Positions 33,084 to 41,526 of a stretch of DNA of 64,000 bases are shown here, piece after piece. The stretch spans positions 434,001-498,000 of the forward strand of contig JAFRTG010000021.1 in the NCBI GenBank assembly GCA_017427265.1, given 5' to 3'. The notes beneath the pieces were generated by a model that was given only the letters and a program-made list of their open reading frames with translations, was not told the origin of the DNA and searched no databases. Positions within the stretch are counted from its first letter, which is position 1, and every line of letters begins with the position of its first letter. The position numbers and the translations under genes were made by a program. Origin of the DNA: Oscillospiraceae bacterium (lineage in GTDB: Bacteria; Bacillota; Clostridia; Oscillospirales; Ruminococcaceae).

Positions 33084-33776
33084 ATGGAAACCATTCTGAT
33101 TTGTGACGACGAGCGGGATATCGTTTCCGCACTGAACATTTATCTTCGGGCAGAGGGCTGGGAAACTGTCTGTGCCTATTCCGGAAGAGAAGCGCTGGAG
33201 ATTGCTGCAACACAGAATATCCAGCTTGTGCTCATGGATATCATGATGCCCGAAATGGACGGCATCACTGCCATGACCGAGATCCGAAAGACAAGCAATG
33301 TCCCTGTCATTCTGCTGACTGCCAAATCTGAGGACTCCGACAAAATCCTCGGCCTGAATGTCGGCGCGGATGACTATATCACAAAGCCGTTTTCGCCCGC
33401 AGAGGTCGTTGCGCGCGTGCGCTCGCAGCTGCGGCGTTATCTCCGGCTCGGCGCCGCTGAGGCCGATGACCCCAATGTCCTGACCGTCGGCAGCATCGCC
33501 CTCGATATGAAAGCACGTTCCGCGACGCTCGACGGCGTTCCGGTTCCGCTGACCCCCATCGAATACGAAATTCTCTCTCTGCTGATGCATAATGCCGGAA
33601 CCGTCTTTCCGCCGCGTGAGATCTATCAGGCGGTCTGGAAGGCCAATCCCGTCGGCTCCGAAAATACCGTTGCCGTCCATATCCGGCATCTGCGGGAGAA
33701 GCTCGAAATCAATCCGCAGGAGCCGCGGCAGATCAAGGTCGTATGGGGACAGGGCTATAAGCTGGAGAAGCCGTGA
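33084..33776 (+). CDS. OmpR/PhoB-family response regulator
   Basis: 230 residues. Receiver with acidic I-C-D-D-E, phospho-acceptor D52 in L-M-D-I-M-M-P, switch Thr in L-L-T-A-K and Lys in I-T-K-P-F-S; winged helix (130-230) with L-T-P-I-E-Y-E-I-L, N-T-V-A-V-H-I-R-H-L-R and V-W-G-Q-G-Y-K-L. GGAAGGAG precedes ATG 33084. The large kinase follows 57 bp on. Confidence 0.95.
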   Translation: METILICDDERDIVSALNIYLRAEGWETVCAYSGREALEIAATQNIQLVLMDIMMPEMDGITAMTEIRKTSNVPVILLTAKSEDSDKILGLNVGADDYITKPFSPAEVVARVRSQLRRYLRLGAAEADDPNVLTVGSIALDMKARSATLDGVPVPLTPIEYEILSLLMHNAGTVFPPREIYQAVWKANPVGSENTVAVHIRHLREKLEINPQEPRQIKVVWGQGYKLEKP

Positions 33777-33832
33777 ACAGGCTTCTCCGTTTCTCTTAGC
33801 GCGCAGGATTACAGGAGGTGTAACCCCCGAAT

Positions 33833-36409
33833 ATGGCAAACAAAAGCACGTACAGCGCTGCTTCCCGTACCGGCATCACCGTGATGACGATCATTTTCCT
33901 TTGGTGCTTCGGCGTGGCATTGCTCATCGTCATTCTGAATATGCTGCTCGGCTTTGCCGATAACGACGCGGAATTCCGTACCGCGTTTCTCTCTATGACG
34001 GAGGAACGGGAGTTTGAAACGCTGCAGCACTATCTGGAACTGAGCCAGCGTTACAAAACCGCGTCCGAAGACGAGGCTTCTGCTATGGCGGAAACACTGC
34101 AGACGTATCAGAAACGGTATAATCCGCTGAATACGAATCTGCGCTTTCAGGTTACGGATTCTGACGGTACACTGCTGCTGACCAACGATCCGAACGCCGG
34201 CACCATTCAGACGGAGATGGCCTCCGATGTCTATCCGGTCACAATCATTACTGAGGAAAGAGATATTCAGGAAAGCGTGCATTTTGATGACCCGCTCAAA
34301 TCCTTCAGCGAGATCGTCTACGGTGATAATTCCAGATTTCTTTCCAATCCTGCTGACTTTCAGCTCTGGTTTTTCTCAGATGACGACGTGGATAATGCCT
34401 ACCATCAGTCGCTGCCGATCGTGCAGGGACGCGAGCCGTATACGGATTATATGGTCTTTCGCTCCGAGGAGGAGGCAAAGGAATTTGACTATACCGCCGC
34501 TTACGGCAAGCTGTGTACATGGGAAATCGTTGCTACGTCGGCAAAGAATCTTGCTGAAATCGAGGATGAGAACGGGCAGCTGCGCTCGTCTGTCGTGACC
34601 TCGGTGACTGACAGCGATGATGCTGACGAGAAGGAAACCCTGGTTTTGCCGGATGAATATCTGGAATCAGATGAAACCAAAACCGTTGTGAAGTATAAGG
34701 CCTATGGGGCGGAATCTGAATTTGAAGTTCCGCTGGCGCAGTATTATGAGATGAAAAACCGCGGGAAAACCGTTGTTGCCGCCAATCCGGAGCTTGAGAA
34801 AAAGCTGACAAGCGGACTGGATATCACAATCCGCGGACAGAACATCAAGACCCTTTCCTGCGATATCCGCACCTATCTGCCGGAGGAGCTGACCGTCGAT
34901 GACACGATCAAAACCAATTATGCAGTCTTTCATTCCCTGTTCCGGCACGGTGAGTGGTCGGTCATTGCGATGTTCGTGTTCCTTGTGCTGGCTGTCATTT
35001 CCGGAATTCTGATGTGCTCCTGGGCGGCTGAGCCCGATGAAAACGGCGAGGTCAATGTTTCGCCTGTGCACGGCATCATCTATGAATTCTTCTGGCTGCT
35101 GCCGGCGCTGGTGTTCATGGCGGCTGTCTTTTTGCTGCAAAGCCTGCTGGATGCAAACAGTTCCTACCGGCTGATTGCTGTTTTCAGCGTCGGGATGGTG
35201 TTCTGCATCAGTGCGTGCAGCGTGCTCTGGCTCTATACCACGGCCGTGCGCACCAAGACCGGCAAGTTCTGGAGCAGCTTCGGATTCGCAAGAGTCCTGA
35301 ACTTCCTTTTTTCGATGCTGCGCATCGGAACGGTTTCCATCGGCGCTTTTGTGCTGTATGCACTGTTCCTGTTCCTCATCAATGTGTTCGTTCTCCCGCA
35401 GATGGACATCTGGATGATGCTGCCGATTATCGTACTGGATGTTCTGACGGTCATCGGCGTCAGCTACTGCATCTATTCTTACTTTGAACTGCACAGGCAT
35501 GTCCGCCAGATGGAAACAGGCGATTTTTCGCCCGCGGATCATGCGATTCCGCTCGGCGGCGATTTTTCCCGCTTTGACCGTTCGCTGAATGAGATCACCG
35601 ACCGCGTCAGCGAGATCGTTGCCAAGCAGACCAAGGCGGAGCATCTCCGGACGGAGCTCATTACCAATGTCTCCCATGACCTCAAAACACCGCTGACCTC
35701 GATCGTCAATTATGTCGATCTGCTCAGCCGCGAGCCGATGGCTTCCGAGAATGCTGCGGAATATCTCGATGTGCTCAAGCGACAGGCCGCAAAGCTCAAA
35801 AAGCTGACCGTCGATCTGGTCGATGCTTCCAAGGCCTCGACCGGAAACCTGACCGTCGAGCTGATGCCGACGGATATTCAGGTGCTGCTCTCGCAGCTGG
35901 CCGGTGAGTACGAGGGACAGCTTGCTGAAAAATCGCTCTCGATGGTCATGAACGCCCCGGAGGAGCCGATCATGATTCTTGCGGACGGCCGCCATATCTG
36001 GCGCGTGTTCGACAATCTGCTCAACAACGCCGGAAAATATGCGCTGGCCGGCACACGCATCTATCTCGATGTCCGGAAGATTGGCGACGAGGTCGAAATC
36101 TCCCTGAAAAATATTTCTGCCATGCCGCTCAATATTTCGCCGGATGCGCTGATGGAGCGCTTTGTCCGCGGGGATGCTTCGCGTCATACCGAGGGCAGCG
36201 GTCTGGGCCTTTCCATTGCAAAGGATCTGACATCGCTGCAGAACGGCAAGCTGCTGCTTGAAACCGACGGCGATCTCTTCAAGGCGATTCTGCGCTTCCC
36301 GATTTATCATCTGCCGGAGCCGGAGTTTTCTCCGGAATCCGCACTGCCCGATGCGGAATATCTGCCGGAGCAGCAGAACGAGATACCTGAAACAGAGGAG
36401 GAATCATAA
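33833..36409 (+). CDS. Large multi-pass sensor histidine kinase
   Basis: 858 residues, about twice the usual size. One N-terminal membrane helix (about 15-42), a long extracytoplasmic region (about 43-378) without a domain I recognise, then four further membrane helices (about 378-400, 423-445, 454-480, 500-525, possibly a fifth at 530-550) and a HAMP-like linker. HisKA has N-V-S-H-D-L-K-T-P-L-T-S (His near 614); HATPase has D-N-L-L-N-N-A-G-K-Y and G-S-G-L-G-L-S-I-A. The C-terminal 35 residues are Pro/Glu-rich. This layout (huge sensor plus 5TM-like block) recurs in Clostridia/Oscillospiraceae kinases linked to envelope sensing. Its stop overlaps the next gene's ATG by one base (TAATG). Confidence 0.92.
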   Translation: MANKSTYSAASRTGITVMTIIFLWCFGVALLIVILNMLLGFADNDAEFRTAFLSMTEEREFETLQHYLELSQRYKTASEDEASAMAETLQTYQKRYNPLNTNLRFQVTDSDGTLLLTNDPNAGTIQTEMASDVYPVTIITEERDIQESVHFDDPLKSFSEIVYGDNSRFLSNPADFQLWFFSDDDVDNAYHQSLPIVQGREPYTDYMVFRSEEEAKEFDYTAAYGKLCTWEIVATSAKNLAEIEDENGQLRSSVVTSVTDSDDADEKETLVLPDEYLESDETKTVVKYKAYGAESEFEVPLAQYYEMKNRGKTVVAANPELEKKLTSGLDITIRGQNIKTLSCDIRTYLPEELTVDDTIKTNYAVFHSLFRHGEWSVIAMFVFLVLAVISGILMCSWAAEPDENGEVNVSPVHGIIYEFFWLLPALVFMAAVFLLQSLLDANSSYRLIAVFSVGMVFCISACSVLWLYTTAVRTKTGKFWSSFGFARVLNFLFSMLRIGTVSIGAFVLYALFLFLINVFVLPQMDIWMMLPIIVLDVLTVIGVSYCIYSYFELHRHVRQMETGDFSPADHAIPLGGDFSRFDRSLNEITDRVSEIVAKQTKAEHLRTELITNVSHDLKTPLTSIVNYVDLLSREPMASENAAEYLDVLKRQAAKLKKLTVDLVDASKASTGNLTVELMPTDIQVLLSQLAGEYEGQLAEKSLSMVMNAPEEPIMILADGRHIWRVFDNLLNNAGKYALAGTRIYLDVRKIGDEVEISLKNISAMPLNISPDALMERFVRGDASRHTEGSGLGLSIAKDLTSLQNGKLLLETDGDLFKAILRFPIYHLPEPEFSPESALPDAEYLPEQQNEIPETEEES

Positions 36410-37083
36410 TGCCGCGTACCATCGCAGTTACCGGAACCGGAGAAATCCGCGTCAAGCCGGATATTATTCAGATTACGTTTACACTCACCGCAAAAAATAC
36501 GCACTACAGCGACATGATGCAGCAGGCAGACACACAGCTTTCGGCACTGCAGGCGGCTGTCAGCCGTTCCGGCATCCGCGCAGAGCAGCTGAAAACCACT
36601 GATTACAGCGTGAATACGGAATATGAGCACCTTGCTGACGAAACCGGTAATTACCGGCAGGTCTTTGCGGGGTATGTCTGCAGACATACGCTGCTGCTGG
36701 AGCTGCCGCTGGATATGGCGCTGCTTTCAGGCGTACTGCGCGCCGCTGAGGACAGCCTCACCGAGCCCGAATTCCTGATTACCTTTACGGTGCGGGACCG
36801 GCAGAAGGTACAGGCTCAGGCGCTGAAGGTCGCTGCAGAACAGGCGCGCTGCAATGCTGAGGTGCTCGCAGCCGCAGCCGGTGTACAGCTCGGACAGCTG
36901 CTTTCGATTTCCAATCACAGCACGGTGCAGCCGATGATCTCACCCACGAACTATACCATGCTGCGTGCGAAAATGGCGGACGGCGTCTGCGGCGCCGGTG
37001 CGGCCATTACACCGGAGGATATCCGCACGCAGGAAACTGCTGAACTGATCTGGGAAATTACGGATCTTCCTCCGACAGAATGA
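36409..37083 (+). CDS. SIMPL-domain (DUF541) protein
   Basis: 224 residues, no clear signal peptide. The start R-T-I-A-V-T-G-T-G-E-I-R-V-K-P-D is the SIMPL/YggE family signature; the body alternates beta strands with a helical A-L-K-V-A-A-E-Q-A-R-C-N-A-E-V-L-A segment, as in BP26-like proteins. Family members are linked to oxidative stress or envelope functions, with no agreed activity. Start codon shares a base with the kinase stop, so it is translationally coupled and probably part of the same pathway. Closed by a terminator at 37095-37126. Confidence 0.85.
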   Translation: MPRTIAVTGTGEIRVKPDIIQITFTLTAKNTHYSDMMQQADTQLSALQAAVSRSGIRAEQLKTTDYSVNTEYEHLADETGNYRQVFAGYVCRHTLLLELPLDMALLSGVLRAAEDSLTEPEFLITFTVRDRQKVQAQALKVAAEQARCNAEVLAAAAGVQLGQLLSISNHSTVQPMISPTNYTMLRAKMADGVCGAGAAITPEDIRTQETAELIWEITDLPPTE

Positions 37084-37094
37084 TGCTTTCGGGT

Positions 37095-37126
37095 GCGGCT
37101 CACTGCAAGTGAGCCGCTTGTTTTTT
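37095..37126 (+). terminator. Terminator after the SIMPL gene
   Basis: 10-bp stem (37095-37104 with 37108-37117) and T-run. A very similar hairpin stands at 46057-46078 in front of a similar promoter. Confidence 0.88.
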
Positions 37127-37138
37127 GCCCATATTGAC

Positions 37139-37167
37139 TTGATGAAACGGAAGGATTATGGTATAAT
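37139..37167 (+). promoter_or_regulatory. Promoter, left copy of a duplicated terminator-promoter cassette
   Basis: TTGATG (37139-37144), 17-bp spacer, TATAAT (37162-37167). The whole stretch 37095-37205 aligns with 46057-46182, including the GCGGAGGTAT ribosome site. Confidence 0.8.
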
Positions 37168-37211
37168 GATATGGTACGAAACGCTATTTGAGATTGCGGA
37201 GGTATTCGTCT

Positions 37212-37655
37212 TTGGGACATATGATTAGAGCAATCATCGGAAAAAATACTGTCATTCAATCAATTACAGATCATTGGGTATCTGCGGAGATGATAAAGCT
37301 TCCACAAGACTATGCTCTCACATTCCTGAATGATTACTTATTTGATGATATTGAAGAGCTGTGTGATTTGAAAAATACCTGTAATTATCCTTGTCTAAGC
37401 TATCTTACAGATTCCGTTATCGAATTTCTGAAAGATAAGTCAATTGGAGCGCAATTGGTTTACATGGAAACAGACTACTTTGGAGGGTACGGAACGCAGG
37501 CAGGTGTGTTTTTTGAAAACGGTGAAATGAAATGCGAACCAATGGACGGCGACGGTACCGTCAATCATCTATTAAGACTATTAGGTGTAAGAAAGCAATT
37601 GCTAAAAGATGAATTTGATTCTTTAGAATTATATAAATATCGGCGCATGGATTAA
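37212..37655 (+). CDS. Hypothetical protein, AT-rich
   Basis: About 147 residues, soluble, acidic, no known domain recognised. Notable: I-E-E-L-C-D-L-K-N-T-C-N-Y-P-C-L-S-Y-L and E-T-D-Y-F-G-G-Y-G-T-Q-A-G-V-F-F-E-N-G near residue 95, the latter a pattern of beta-hairpins seen in small immunity-like proteins; this is only a resemblance. TTG 37212 is chosen since GGAGG (37198-37202) lies nine bases ahead; ATG 37221 is the alternative. Codon use is AT-biased compared with the flanking genes. It stands where the right-hand copy of the cassette carries a hydrolase gene. Confidence 0.65.
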   Translation: MGHMIRAIIGKNTVIQSITDHWVSAEMIKLPQDYALTFLNDYLFDDIEELCDLKNTCNYPCLSYLTDSVIEFLKDKSIGAQLVYMETDYFGGYGTQAGVFFENGEMKCEPMDGDGTVNHLLRLLGVRKQLLKDEFDSLELYKYRRMD

Positions 37656-37680
37656 GTGTATAGAAATCAGTTCAAAATCC

Positions 37681-37724
37681 TTAGTAGTAAAACACCCCGA
37701 TTTCTACTACTATTTTACTACTAA
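37681..37724. repeat. TTAGTAGTAAAA inverted repeat, left copy
   Basis: Perfect 12-bp arms (37681-37692 and 37713-37724) around a 20-bp middle. The same arms and spacing occur at 47162-47205. It may be a terminator-like hairpin without T-run, a protein-binding site or a recombination site. Confidence 0.7.
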
Positions 37725-37861
37725 CGACGTCCGCAATTTGCTAAAACTTGCCGCGCTTTGTAGTTTTCACCCCGTTCTGCCAAATTGGTAGTAGGAAAGA
37801 AAAGCTTCGATATACCGCGCAAAATACGGCAATACTGAGCAAATCAGAGAGGAAAAAACGT

Positions 37862-37960
37862 ATGATAAAAGTAATGTTTGTGTGCCACGGCAACATCTGC
37901 CGCTCGCCGATGGCAGAGATGCTGCTGAAGGAAATGGTTCGGCAGCGCGATGATTTATGA
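37862..37960 (+). pseudogene. 5' fragment of a low-molecular-weight phosphotyrosine phosphatase gene
   Basis: Encodes the first 29 residues (with C-H-G-N-I-C-R-S) almost identically to the complete gene at 47343, then runs into a family B repeat at about 37950 and stops. The upstream 180 bp also resembles that before the complete gene but is more diverged. Confidence 0.9.
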
Positions 37961-38165
37961 TGAGGGCTTTGCCATCAAACTTTCGCCGGGGACATATCTC
38001 CAGACCCCATTTTGATATAAAACAACGCTTTTGCAGATATTTCATCAAAGCGGGATTCCAAAGGGTTACGACCCTTTGACGGGGCTTGGCTGAGTTTGCC
38101 TGCAAACTCATAGCGAAGCGGGCGAGAGAGCCCGTGATCAATCCATCGGAGATACTTCTTTATCG
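37946..38165. repeat. Palindromic interspersed element, family B, long copy
   Basis: Starts GCGATGATTTATGATGAGGG and ends CCATCGGAGATACTTCTTTA, matching both ends of the element at 3900-3992, with about 130 bp of additional inside that includes AAAGGGTTACGACCCTTT and GAGTTTGCCTGCAAACTC palindromes. It interrupts the phosphatase fragment. Confidence 0.6.
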
Positions 38166-38173
38166 GCAGACTG

Positions 38174-38204
38174 AGAGGACGCCCTGCTGTGCGGGGCGTC
38201 CTCT
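38174..38204. terminator. Terminator downstream of the GH5-dockerin gene
   Basis: 11-bp stem AGAGGACGCCC/GGGCGTCCTCT (38174-38184 with 38194-38204). Confidence 0.8.
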
Positions 38205-38220
38205 TTCTGTGATGATTCGG

Positions 38221-39891
38221 TTATTGTCTGAGAAGCATCTGCTTCAGCAGCGTCAGGTCAATGGCGTTGATTACCTGATTGACATCGAGATCGGCCTGCT
38301 TGGCCTGCTCGCTGTTCAGCTGCTCATTGCCGATCAGATATTTGCGCAGCATGTCTGCATCCGCTGCGGACACATTGCCGTCCAGGTTGATATCTCCGCC
38401 GGATGCCTGTTTGCCGACTGCCGTGAATGTAATCTTGTCAACATTGAATCCGCCCTGCTGTGCACTCAGCTTCAGATCGGATTCGCCGGCAGGAAGCTCC
38501 AGCGTCACCTTGAACTGCTGCCAGTTCTGCCAGCCGCCGGTCGCCGGAATATCAAGCGTGCCGAGCGTATTGCCGCCGCAGGAGAATGCAATTTGTCCAC
38601 CGCCGCTTTCAGATGCAGCATCCAGCGTCAGCTCATATTTCATCGTCTGCGGCACAGAGATTGAATAGCTCATCCAGTCTCCTGATTCAATATATCCGAC
38701 ATTCTTGCCGCCCTGTGCGCAGTCCTCCAGCTCCACGCCGCTCATGGAAGTATAGTTTTCAGCTTCCAGTACCGCATTGCCGGAGCCGGGCAGTGAAAGC
38801 CGTCCAATGCTCTGCGGCGTGCTCGTTGTAGTCTGCGGTTCGGTATTCTGCGGATCAGGCGCTGTAGTCTGCGTCTGGGGCTCGGTGCCGCTCTTCGGAA
38901 CGGTTCGCCATACTGCAGTCTCAGCATGTGTGTTCAGGATCGTTTTGAGGTAGTTGCCGGCTTCTGTCAGTGAGCTGCCGTCTCCGCCGAAAATACTGGA
39001 ACCCTCTGCCTTGCTGCTGATCGCCCAGTTGCACCAGGAGAGTTTGTTGGAATCCATCCATGAAAGCCACTGTTCTGTCGATCCGACATTGACGGAACCG
39101 TCGCCGTCTGCATTGACCGTTCCCCATTCGGATACAAAGACTGCTGCATTTTTGCTGAGTGCCGCATCGCCCTTTCCGCGCAGATCGCCGCCGTGCGTAC
39201 CGGCATAAAAATGCAGAACATATGCAACATTGCTGTCATTGATCGGATCGTTTGCAGCTGCATCGACATCCTGAGACCATGTCGGTGTGCCGACGATAAT
39301 CAGATTGTCCGAGTATTTGCGGATCTCCGGAATCACCTGCTCGGCATAGCCTTTCACGGTGGACCAGGAGACCTGTGTCGGTTCATTGTAAAGCTCAAAG
39401 ATCACATTGTCATATTTTCCGTAATCACGCGCAATCTCGGAGAAAAAACTCTTTGCTGCATTCGTGTTATTATGTGCGCCGTGCGAATGCCAGTCCACAA
39501 TCACGTAGATATCCTTTGCAATCGCCGCATCCATGACGGAGCGCAGCGCGCCGACGTCTCCGCCGCTGTAGAGCGAGCCCTGATCGTCTACGCCGAGCGA
39601 GCAGCGCAGAATCTCACACTTGAACTCCTCAACCATACGGTCAACGGTGCCGCTGTTCCAGTACTGCCCCTGCCAGTTGCTCCAGAAAAAGCTCATTCCC
39701 TTGACCTGCACCGGTTCCGTGTAGGATGAACCGATGATCTTGTTTCCGCTGGTCTGAAGCTGACCGTAATAGCTGACCGGTCCGCTCTCTGTCGCTGAAA
39801 CCTCCGAATCAGGTACAGGCAAGACCCGCGGAAGGAGTACAGCTGACATCACCAATGCGCAGACTGCACTGAACGCTTTTTGAATTTTCAT
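38221..39891 (-). CDS. Cellulosomal GH5 endoglucanase with CBM6 and dockerin
   Basis: 556 residues. Signal peptide (1-33), GH5 domain (about 38-325), Thr/Pro/Gln linker (335-365), CBM6-type domain (372-492; E-A-E-N-Y start, Y-I-E-S-G-D-W, D-K-I-T-F end) and type I dockerin (498-556). Catalytic acid/base Glu170 in F-E-L-Y-N-E-P, nucleophile Glu255 in V-S-E-W-G; H-F-Y-A-G-T-H and D-W-H-S-H also match GH5 subfamily 2 cellulases. Both dockerin calcium loops look functional (G-D-I-N-L-D-G-N-V-S-A-A-D; A-D-L-D-V-N-Q-V-I-N-A-I-D). It has its own promoter and terminator, and lies inside the accessory island beside phage remnants. Confidence 0.94.
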   Translation of the reverse strand: MKIQKAFSAVCALVMSAVLLPRVLPVPDSEVSATESGPVSYYGQLQTSGNKIIGSSYTEPVQVKGMSFFWSNWQGQYWNSGTVDRMVEEFKCEILRCSLGVDDQGSLYSGGDVGALRSVMDAAIAKDIYVIVDWHSHGAHNNTNAAKSFFSEIARDYGKYDNVIFELYNEPTQVSWSTVKGYAEQVIPEIRKYSDNLIIVGTPTWSQDVDAAANDPINDSNVAYVLHFYAGTHGGDLRGKGDAALSKNAAVFVSEWGTVNADGDGSVNVGSTEQWLSWMDSNKLSWCNWAISSKAEGSSIFGGDGSSLTEAGNYLKTILNTHAETAVWRTVPKSGTEPQTQTTAPDPQNTEPQTTTSTPQSIGRLSLPGSGNAVLEAENYTSMSGVELEDCAQGGKNVGYIESGDWMSYSISVPQTMKYELTLDAASESGGGQIAFSCGGNTLGTLDIPATGGWQNWQQFKVTLELPAGESDLKLSAQQGGFNVDKITFTAVGKQASGGDINLDGNVSAADADMLRKYLIGNEQLNSEQAKQADLDVNQVINAIDLTLLKQMLLRQ

Positions 39892-40060
39892 ATATTTGCC
39901 CCTCTCAAAAAATATTTTGATTTACGCATTTTATCATGCGCCAATCACAGTGTTATGCGCATCAGTCCGGCTGTGTCTCTGTTCGCCTGATTCAGGACTG
40001 ATCCGGAAGCGTTCCTTTCTCTCATTGTGATTCTAAAAAAGTATGGGATATCTATTTATT

Positions 40061-40089
40061 ATTATAGCATTTTTTGGGCAGTTAGACAA
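40061..40089 (-). promoter_or_regulatory. Promoter of the GH5-dockerin gene
   Basis: Minus strand: TTGTCT (40084-40089), 17-bp spacer, TATAAT (40061-40066). It leaves a leader of about 160 nt; the remaining gap to 40225 shows nothing recognisable. Confidence 0.75.
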
Positions 40090-40224
40090 GACTTTCGCAA
40101 TTATTTGGCACTATACTATGATTATGCATAAAGATATTCAACATATTTATAAATAAACAGTGCGATCGTCCTCACGCATCGTGGCTGCTTTCATCATGCG
40201 GCGGGTTATTCTGAGCTTTTATGA

Positions 40225-40707
40225 TGGACGGTCAACAGCTCGTGGTCGTGGGGACGCGACCTCATGCAGAACCTCATCAACGGCATCACTTATATGCTCG
40301 GCAGCCTGATTAACACAGTCGCGGATGTGGCGCGTTCCATCTGGGAATACCTGCATTTCTCCGTACCTGAAAAGGGTGCGCTGACCGATGTGGAGGAGTG
40401 GATGCCGGACTTCATGAAGGGGCTTGCAAAGGGCATCGACAAGAGCAAGAAGTACGTTGAGACGGCTGTGTCCGGTGTGGCTGATGCCATGACGCTGACG
40501 ATGCAGTCCGGGCTGAACGTCGATCTGGACGGGCGGGGAGCCCCCGCTGGCAATTACGGCGCAATGATGAACGGCGGCAGCGGCGGTGTGGTCAACAACT
40601 ACTACAATAACGACAACAGCCGCACAGTGAATCAGACAAACAATAGTCCGAAATCACTGTCACGGCTGGAAATCTATCGTATGACAAGGAATGCGCTGAA
40701 TGTGTGA
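40225..40707 (+). pseudogene. Phage tail tape-measure protein, C-terminal fragment
   Basis: Open frame of about 160 residues that begins without start signals at W-T-V-N-S-S-W-S-W-G-R-D-L-M and ends S-K-S-L-S-R-L-E-I-Y-R-M-T-R-N-A-L-N-V-like, the usual C-terminus of siphophage tape-measure proteins. The N-terminal bulk is missing. Residues G-R-G-A-P-A-G-N-Y are encoded by GGCGGGGAGCCCCCGCTGGC (40533-40552), which is the hairpin module of the family A repeat, apparently inserted in frame. Confidence 0.8.
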
Positions 40708-40753
40708 TGGGGTGGGAGCAATCCTGCCTCTGTACATATTAAGATAAAGACAA

Positions 40754-41452
40754 TTATGAAATTAGATTTTCGAGAATGCTTCTAATCATACTTTTAGTGG
40801 TTAACTCAAATAAATATATTCCTTCGCTGAAATTGTAAGAAGAAATATAAAAACTATCCGATACAGTGTTGTCTAATTGCGCCAATTCTTTAGCATGGTT
40901 GCTAATTGCCAATACTTTTGTTTTGAATTCTTCTGTAATTTTTCCGTTCTCATGTACTATTTGATTGCGATAAATTCTATATTTATCTAGCAATTTTAGA
41001 TCATTTTGGTGTGAAGTGGGTATACTTGAAAAATCAACATTAAACGCTTTAAAGATATTTTCCCACCTTATTTTCAAATTTCCCATTAGATAGTTATCTA
41101 TTTTTTTATCGCTAATTATATCCATGCCTTGAGTAGTTCTGTAGTCATTAGCTATTTGAAGGAGAGAGTCGCAGAACGTTTCAAAAATTGTTAGTAATGA
41201 AACTAATAGTAGATTACGAACTGTGCCATAGTATTTATCCCCAGAGGCTTTCAGAATAGAGCATTTATATGAATCAACTTTTGAATATAGACTACCGTCT
41301 TCGCTTAGTCCGAAGATGATGCTAGATGGATTATTACTCTCATTATAATACAGTGTGGTAGCATAAACATTACGAATCATCTCTAGTTGTTGAACAAATT
41401 GAGTTTGTATGTTATTGATTTCTTTAATGATATCCATGTTCTTATTGTCCAT
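40754..41452 (-). CDS. HEPN-like protein, possible phage-cargo RNase
   Basis: 232 residues, soluble, mostly helical, strongly A+T-rich codon use. Near residue 160 it has K-Y-R-I-Y-R-N-Q-I-V-H-E-N-G: R162 to H167 forms the R-x4-x6-H motif of HEPN domains, many of which are RNases in toxin-antitoxin or phage-defence systems. The upstream E-T-F-C-D-S-L-L helix (about 91-98) also fits the fold. The gene is single, on the strand opposite to the phage remnants, with its own promoter, between a tape-measure fragment and a distal-tail fragment. No partner antitoxin is adjacent. Function inferred only. Confidence 0.65.
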   Translation of the reverse strand: MDNKNMDIIKEINNIQTQFVQQLEMIRNVYATTLYYNESNNPSSIIFGLSEDGSLYSKVDSYKCSILKASGDKYYGTVRNLLLVSLLTIFETFCDSLLQIANDYRTTQGMDIISDKKIDNYLMGNLKIRWENIFKAFNVDFSSIPTSHQNDLKLLDKYRIYRNQIVHENGKITEEFKTKVLAISNHAKELAQLDNTVSDSFYISSYNFSEGIYLFELTTKSMIRSILENLIS

Positions 41453-41485
41453 CCTTTCTATGGCTTAGAATTGCTACATACACAT

Positions 41486-41514
41486 ATTATACATCAAACC
41501 AAAAGAAAAAGCAA
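41486..41514 (-). promoter_or_regulatory. Promoter of the HEPN-like gene
   Basis: Minus strand: TTGCTT (41509-41514), 17-bp spacer, TATAAT (41486-41491). Confidence 0.75.
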
Positions 41515-41526
41515 GGAGGCGATGCA

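Noticed and set aside
34667-36310. 547-codon minus-strand open frame
   Set aside because: Antisense to the large histidine kinase; composition is that of a shadow frame.
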